Shown here piece by piece: positions 6,313 through 9,915 of a DNA stretch of 9,915 bases (position 1 is its first letter; every line of letters starts with the position of its first letter). The stretch is from Anaerolineaceae bacterium (lineage in GTDB: Bacteria > Chloroflexota > Anaerolineae > Anaerolineales > Anaerolineaceae), in the NCBI GenBank assembly GCA_003524305.1, contig DQHW01000017.1, forward strand, positions 7,853 through 17,767, written 5' to 3'. The translations under genes and the position numbers were made by a program. The notes under the pieces were generated by a model. The model ran no database searches. It worked only from the letters and a program-made list of their open reading frames with translations, and had not been told where the DNA came from.

Positions 6313-7308
6313 ATGAAGAAGACATTCTTACTTATCGTTATACTTTTACTGGCATTCTCGGTCGGATGTGCTGCAAAGAACACCGAGGTTGCCGCTGATT
6401 CGCCTACCAAGGCATCATTAACCAACGTAACCCTGCCTTTGGGTTATATCCCCAATGTGCAGTTTGCCCCTTTATATGTGGCGATTGATAAAGGTTTTTA
6501 TCAGGAAGCCGGAATTTTAGTGGATCTAGACTACAGCATGGAAAACGACAACGCCGTGCTGCTGGCTAACGATACCCTTCAGTTTGCCATCCTTTCTGGT
6601 GAGCAGGTCTTGTTGGGGCGCGACAAGCAATTGCCCCTGGTTTACGTCGCCGCCTGGTACCAGCAATATCCTGTCGGGATCGTCTCGAAGACCTCTGCCA
6701 ACATCACTTCCATTGCGGATCTTAAGGGCAAAAAGATTGGCCTGCCCGGGCTTTACGGAGCTAACTATATTGGCGCGATCGCCATGTTGGATTCTGTGGG
6801 TTTGACAGAATCAGACGTTACTCTCGATTCCATCGGCTACAACCAGGTGGAAGTGCTGATGGCCGACCGAGAAGACGCCGTGGTGGTCTATGTAGCCAAT
6901 GAACCTGTACAGCTTGAAGCCCAGGGTGAATCCATCAGCCTGCTTAAAGCATCTGATGCTCTTGACCTGGTGGCCAACGGATTGGTCACCAATGAAAAGA
7001 CCCTCTCTGAAAACCCTGAACTGGTGAAGGCCATGATCGCCGCGACCTTAAAGGGCATTCAATACACCATCGACAACCCTGACGAAGCCTACGAAATCTC
7101 CAAGAAATATGTTGAGAACCTTGCCTCTACGGATCAAGCCGTGCAAAAACAGGTGCTGCTGCACTCCATCGAACAGTGGAAAGCAACCCAACTGGGCTAC
7201 TCCAAGCCGGATGCCTGGACGAACATGCAGCGCATTTTGACCAAGATGAAACTGCTGACCAATGATATTGAGGTCAGCACCTGCTTTACCAACGAGCTGC
7301 TGCCGTGA
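6313..7308 (+). CDS. ribY: ABC transporter substrate-binding lipoprotein, probable riboflavin binder (RibY-like, NMT1/SsuA fold)
   Basis: This 331-residue protein captures the substrate outside the membrane and delivers it to the permease. A signal peptide (KK, then a hydrophobic stretch at 5-17) leads to FSVGC. Cys19 is the likely lipidated residue, although the serine at -3 is unusual for a lipobox. The mature part has the NMT1/THI5-like layout: GYIPNVQFAPLYVAIDKGFY (44-63), the SGEQVL segment (95-100) and ADLKGKKIGLPGLYGA (135-150). Such proteins bind flat heterocycles or small anions, and the operon's FMN riboswitch points to a flavin. A strong Shine-Dalgarno, GGGAGGG at 6302-6308, precedes the ATG by 4 bases, in keeping with the high expression usual for binding proteins. 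The stop overlaps the ATPase start (GTGA). Substrate assignment is inferred from regulation, not from binding-site residues. Confidence 0.86.
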   Translation: MKKTFLLIVILLLAFSVGCAAKNTEVAADSPTKASLTNVTLPLGYIPNVQFAPLYVAIDKGFYQEAGILVDLDYSMENDNAVLLANDTLQFAILSGEQVLLGRDKQLPLVYVAAWYQQYPVGIVSKTSANITSIADLKGKKIGLPGLYGANYIGAIAMLDSVGLTESDVTLDSIGYNQVEVLMADREDAVVVYVANEPVQLEAQGESISLLKASDALDLVANGLVTNEKTLSENPELVKAMIAATLKGIQYTIDNPDEAYEISKKYVENLASTDQAVQKQVLLHSIEQWKATQLGYSKPDAWTNMQRILTKMKLLTNDIEVSTCFTNELLP

Positions 7309-8051
7309 CCCAATTTCTTCAAGTTGATCACTTGGGTATGACCTTCAACGGCGCCGAGGGTGAACTGCAGGCGCTGCAAGACGTCTCTTTCAACCTGGCC
7401 GAACAGGAATTTTTGTGCGTGTTAGGGCCGTCAGGCAGCGGCAAGAGCACCCTGCTGCGTTTGATTGCCGGTTTGATTAAACCCACTGCCGGCTCCATCC
7501 AATTTGGCTGCCTGCCAGGCGAGCATCCGCGTATCAGCCTGGTCTTTCAGCAAGCCAACCTGATGCCCTGGCGGACGGTGATGCAGAATATTTTACTGCC
7601 GTTGGAACTGCAGGGCGTAGAACACGGCCTGGCACTTGAGCGTGCCAACGCCATGATCCATCTAGTTGGGTTGGAGGAGTTCGCCCAGGCCTGGCCGTCT
7701 GAATTGTCGGGAGGCATGGCCCAGCGTGTGGCCATTGCCCGCGCCTTCATTGCCGAGCCCGATCTGCTGTTATTGGATGAGCCCTTCGGTTCACTGGACG
7801 CACTGACCCGCGAACGCATGGGCGCCGAACTGCTCAATATCTGGCAGAGTCAACGAACCGCGGTGATCATGGTCACCCACTCCATCTCCGAGGCCTTGCT
7901 GCTTTCGGATCGCGTGATGGTCTTCTCGCCGCGCCCGGCGAGTATCGTCGCCGAAATAAAAGTAGATCTTCCGCGTCCGCGGCAGGAAGAAACGCGCTAT
8001 ACCCCTGAGTTTCTGAAATATGCAAAACTCATGCGCCAGGCGATTAAATGA
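7305..8051 (+). CDS. ABC transporter ATP-binding protein of the flavin-uptake system
   Basis: This 248-residue cytoplasmic ATPase powers the importer and is most like SsuB/TauB/ThiZ-type subunits. All nucleotide-binding motifs are intact: Walker A GPSGSGKST (41-49), Q-loop Gln82 in VFQQANLMPW, signature LSGGM (134-138), Walker B LLLLDE (154-159), D-loop SLD (163-165) and H-loop His192 in VTHS. The GTG start overlaps the binding-protein stop by 4 bases, so translation is probably coupled. It is the last gene of the operon and is followed by a hairpin terminator. I give no gene symbol because I am unsure of an accepted name for the ATPase of RibXY systems. Confidence 0.92.
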   Translation: MTQFLQVDHLGMTFNGAEGELQALQDVSFNLAEQEFLCVLGPSGSGKSTLLRLIAGLIKPTAGSIQFGCLPGEHPRISLVFQQANLMPWRTVMQNILLPLELQGVEHGLALERANAMIHLVGLEEFAQAWPSELSGGMAQRVAIARAFIAEPDLLLLDEPFGSLDALTRERMGAELLNIWQSQRTAVIMVTHSISEALLLSDRVMVFSPRPASIVAEIKVDLPRPRQEETRYTPEFLKYAKLMRQAIK

Positions 8052-8194
8052 TACTTGGCTTGCTTACTAATTCCAATATTTCACAATTTAGCGACAAAAA
8101 ATGACCAATACAGGTTATTTATTGAGTTTGTATATCTTAGGTTTTGCGATGTGCTGAAGTTTAGGGTTGGTGTTTGGATTAACTTTACCCCTAG

Positions 8195-8231
8195 ACACCG
8201 GGAATCAAAAAAACAGATTCCCGGTGTTCTT
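8195..8231 (+). terminator. Terminator of the flavin-transport operon
   Basis: A 12-bp perfect stem pairs 8195-8206 with 8216-8227 around a 9-base A-rich loop. It is followed by TTCTTAA, a moderate T-tract, about 145 bases after the ATPase stop. The preceding stretch 8052-8194 is AT-rich and holds no gene I can support. Confidence 0.65.
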
Positions 8232-8252
8232 AATCAGTATAGAAATTTCAAA

Positions 8253-8283
8253 ATACCGGGAAATTGCATGTAATTCCCGGTAT
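8253..8283 (-). terminator. Terminator of holB, sharing its stem core with the neighbouring hairpin
   Basis: A 10-bp stem pairs 8253-8262 with 8274-8283 around an 11-base loop. Read on the - strand, the direction of holB, it is followed by TTTTGAAATTT, which suits a terminator about 125 bases after the holB stop. Both this hairpin and the one at 8195 are built from the same ACCGGGAA / TTCCCGGT arms. The remaining bases 8284-8406 show no gene. Confidence 0.6.
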
Positions 8284-8406
8284 CTGGGGTTGAACTTTTA
8301 GGTAATTGCCTACTGACGTACTCACTCATAAAAAAGCCAAACAATAATCGGCCCAAACCTCAAATTATTAAGATATTGTTAATAGCTGATCTGGATGAAC
8401 TTGTAT

Positions 8407-9396
8407 TTATTTAATTCGGGGAATGCTTATAAGCAGATTTTCAAGCAGCAATTTCAAATTGGCGTTGGATTCAAGAATTTCAAGAGAATGATCCACCGAA
8501 TTTAAGAGTTCGACCATCTGCTCCCCTGAGAGTTTCATAGCCAGAGCGCGGATGTCTTCTGCGTGGTCCTGGTTGGTCAGGTACTCTGATTGCCCGTTGG
8601 CAGCCAGCAGTAGGTCGCGGCCAATCGAGAGCCAGGTCTGCAGGGTCAACCTCAGTTGATCGCGGTTTTTAGAGAGGGGTTCAGCCGCGGCAAATCGCTC
8701 ACGGATATTCAAAGGCATCAACCGCAGCAGTTCATCCACCCACGCCGCACGTTTTTCAACCAGGTCGGGGTCTGCAGCCATGCGCAGCGCCAGACCGGTG
8801 CGTCCGTTGGAGAGATGCGCCAGCAGCGCGGATTTTTCAGGGTCGCAGTGCCAGCGGGATTGCAGGTTTTCTTGCAGTTTTTCAATTGGCACCGGCCTCA
8901 GGCGTAGAATCTCACAACGTGAGGAGATGGTCGGCAGCAGGTTGTCTGGCGAATCCGCGGTGAGCAGCAAAATGACCTGTTTGGGGGCTTCTTCCAGTGT
9001 TTTGAGCAGCGCATTCTGAGCGTTTGCATTGGCACGTTGGAAATTTAATAGCAGCGCTACGCGAAATTTTGCTTCATAAGGCGAAAGCATCACACTGCGC
9101 TGCAGTGCGCGGATCTGATCCACTTTGAGCATGCCGCCTTCCGAATCCGCTTCAACGATGCTCAGATCAGGATGCTGCATTTTTTCGGTTAACTTGCAGA
9201 GGCGGCATTCTCCGCAGGGCACACCGGACGCACTTGGAGATTGACAATTTATTGCTTGTGCGAAAGCTAGCGCCAGGCTGCGCCTGCCGATGCCAGGAGC
9301 GCCGCTGAATAAATAAGCATGTCTCACATCGCCGTGGGTGATGTGCTGTTTGAGCAGCGAGGCTGCCCATTCGTGTCCTAATAAGTCCCAACTCAT
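8407..9396 (-). CDS. holB: DNA polymerase III subunit delta' (clamp-loader subunit)
   Basis: This 329-residue protein is a fixed subunit of the clamp loader that places the sliding clamp on DNA during replication. It opens with WDLLGHEWAASLLKQHI, the usual start of delta'/DnaX-type proteins. The P-loop position reads GAPGIGRRS (32-40), with arginine where ATP-hydrolysing relatives have lysine, as expected for the non-ATPase delta' subunit. Four cysteines (51, 61, 64, 67) form the zinc-binding module. Also present are NALLKTLEEAP (128-138) and the SRC motif (159-161), whose arginine acts as a finger towards the neighbouring subunit. The C-terminal third is helical, fitting the collar domain. 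Length is normal. It lies 45 bases after a histidine kinase gene on the same strand but has its own promoter in that gap. There is no Shine-Dalgarno site before the ATG. Confidence 0.9.
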   Translation of the reverse strand: MSWDLLGHEWAASLLKQHITHGDVRHAYLFSGAPGIGRRSLALAFAQAINCQSPSASGVPCGECRLCKLTEKMQHPDLSIVEADSEGGMLKVDQIRALQRSVMLSPYEAKFRVALLLNFQRANANAQNALLKTLEEAPKQVILLLTADSPDNLLPTISSRCEILRLRPVPIEKLQENLQSRWHCDPEKSALLAHLSNGRTGLALRMAADPDLVEKRAAWVDELLRLMPLNIRERFAAAEPLSKNRDQLRLTLQTWLSIGRDLLLAANGQSEYLTNQDHAEDIRALAMKLSGEQMVELLNSVDHSLEILESNANLKLLLENLLISIPRIK

Positions 9397-9402
9397 GTGG
9401 GG

Positions 9403-9431
9403 ATTGTAGCCTTAAATTTGTGAGATGACAA
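9403..9431 (-). promoter_or_regulatory. Promoter of holB, placed for a leaderless mRNA
   Basis: On the - strand TTGTCA (9431-9426) and TACAAT (9408-9403) are 17 bases apart, each one mismatch from consensus. Only six bases (CCCCAC) separate the -10 from the holB ATG. Transcription starting at the usual distance would begin on, or within a base or two of, the A of ATG. This agrees with the absence of a ribosome binding site. Confidence 0.6.
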
Positions 9432-9441
9432 CAATATTAAG

Positions 9442-9915
9442 TTACTCAACGATAAGGGGGTCAAATTCGGGCAGCGGCACCCAGGCAAGCACGCTCGTGC
9501 CATGGCCTGGTTCTGAACTGATATCCACGGCGCCTCCCACGTTGCCGGCGCGTGTTTCCATGTTCGATAGACCGTGTCCGATGGTCAGTTTTACCTTGTT
9601 AAGATCAAATCCGCGACCGTCGTCTTGCACTTCCAGCAGTGCGCGATCTTGTGTCTTCCACACCACGATATCCACGCGGTGGGCTTTGGCATGTTTGGCA
9701 ATGTTGGCCAGCGACTCTTGGCAGATATGAAAAAGTGCCACAGCTTGTGTTTCAGGCAGACCAAAAAGGTCTTCGTCGTGCCCTTGCACGTTGACATCAA
9801 TCAGTGTGTTGGCGCGAAATTCCTGTACCAGGCGTTGGATGCCCTGCATCAGGTTCTCGTTGTTCAATTGCCTTGGGCGTAAATCCAGAATGTAAGCGCG
9901 GATGTCGCGGATGGT
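9442..9915 (-). CDS. Histidine kinase of the NarX/DesK class, C-terminal part (5' end outside window)
   Basis: The frame stays open to base 9915, so the first part, including any sensor domain and the phosphorylated histidine, lies to the right. The visible 157 residues begin with IRDIRAYILDLRP, the second helix and conserved LRP of the HisKA_3 dimerisation domain. A full ATP-binding domain follows: N-box HICQESLANIAKHA (Glu and Asn near 9717 and 9705), G1 box DDGRGF (around 9624-9607) and G2 box GHGLSNMETRAG (around 9579). Such kinases phosphorylate a LuxR/NarL-type response regulator, but none is present in the window, so the partner is probably upstream of the kinase. The gene ends at TAA, 45 bases before holB. 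A TTG at 9867 is not a real start, because the conserved domain continues beyond it. Confidence 0.9.
   Translation of the reverse strand, partial: TIRDIRAYILDLRPRQLNNENLMQGIQRLVQEFRANTLIDVNVQGHDEDLFGLPETQAVALFHICQESLANIAKHAKAHRVDIVVWKTQDRALLEVQDDGRGFDLNKVKLTIGHGLSNMETRAGNVGGAVDISSEPGHGTSVLAWVPLPEFDPLIVE

Noticed and set aside
8055..8273. 72-residue open frame on the + strand after the ATPase gene
   Set aside because: It runs through the first terminator hairpin and into the second, has no ribosome binding site and shows no recognisable sequence pattern.
8197..8281. CRISPR-like repeats from the recurring CCGGGAA/TTCCCGG core
   Set aside because: The copies form two hairpins with inverted arms; there are no regular direct repeats with uniform spacers and no cas genes.
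9425..9882. Open frames of 101 and 102 residues on the + strand
   Set aside because: They are antisense to the histidine kinase, whose N, G1 and G2 boxes identify the real frame.

Overview
The window looks like ordinary chromosome of a Chloroflexota (Anaerolineae-like) bacterium. This rests on gene content remembered from the phylum: a ClpC-type ATPase, an ECF sigma factor beside a membrane anti-sigma protein with a beta-propeller tail, and an FMN-riboswitch-controlled ABC uptake system of the RibXY kind. No rRNA or marker gene confirms it. Most of the DNA is mid-50s % G+C (32 of 60 bases at 5881-5940, hand count). A central patch around 4220-5270 is much poorer (18 of 60 at 4441-4500).

Layout. 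(1) 1-1191, + strand: the C-terminal part of ClpC, cut by the left edge. It is followed by a 36-bp perfect palindrome and a strong terminator hairpin that separates it from convergent genes. (2) 1331-4155, - strand: a two-gene operon of an ECF sigma factor and a 752-residue membrane anti-sigma protein. The genes overlap by ATGA, and the anti-sigma carries a TolB/PD40-type propeller outside the membrane. (3) 4331-5110, - strand: a lone, AT-rich DUF4238 gene of unknown function, probably acquired by transfer. (4) 5228-8051, + strand: a sigma70-type promoter, an FMN riboswitch, an intrinsic terminator that also buries the ribosome binding site, then ABC permease, lipoprotein substrate-binding protein and ATPase. 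The FMN aptamer identifies riboflavin (or a close flavin) as the likely cargo. (5) 8052-8406: a non-coding gap with two related hairpins, one per converging gene. (6) 8407-9396, - strand: holB, DNA polymerase III delta', with a promoter placed so that its mRNA would be leaderless. (7) 9442-9915, - strand: the C-terminal end of a NarL/DesK-class histidine kinase, cut by the right edge.

How the parts work together. The best-supported functional unit is the flavin-import operon. When FMN is plentiful the aptamer should fold, the terminator should form and import should stop. When FMN is scarce, the 5' edge of the aptamer can pair perfectly over 8 bp with the 5' arm of the terminator, which would open both the terminator and the ribosome binding site. 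The sigma/anti-sigma pair forms a separate envelope-sensing unit of unknown signal. I found no CRISPR array, tRNA, rRNA, transposase or recognisable defence system. The window does not clearly show a wholly new system. Its most distinctive points are the riboswitch architecture, the propeller-bearing anti-sigma protein and the DUF4238 insert.
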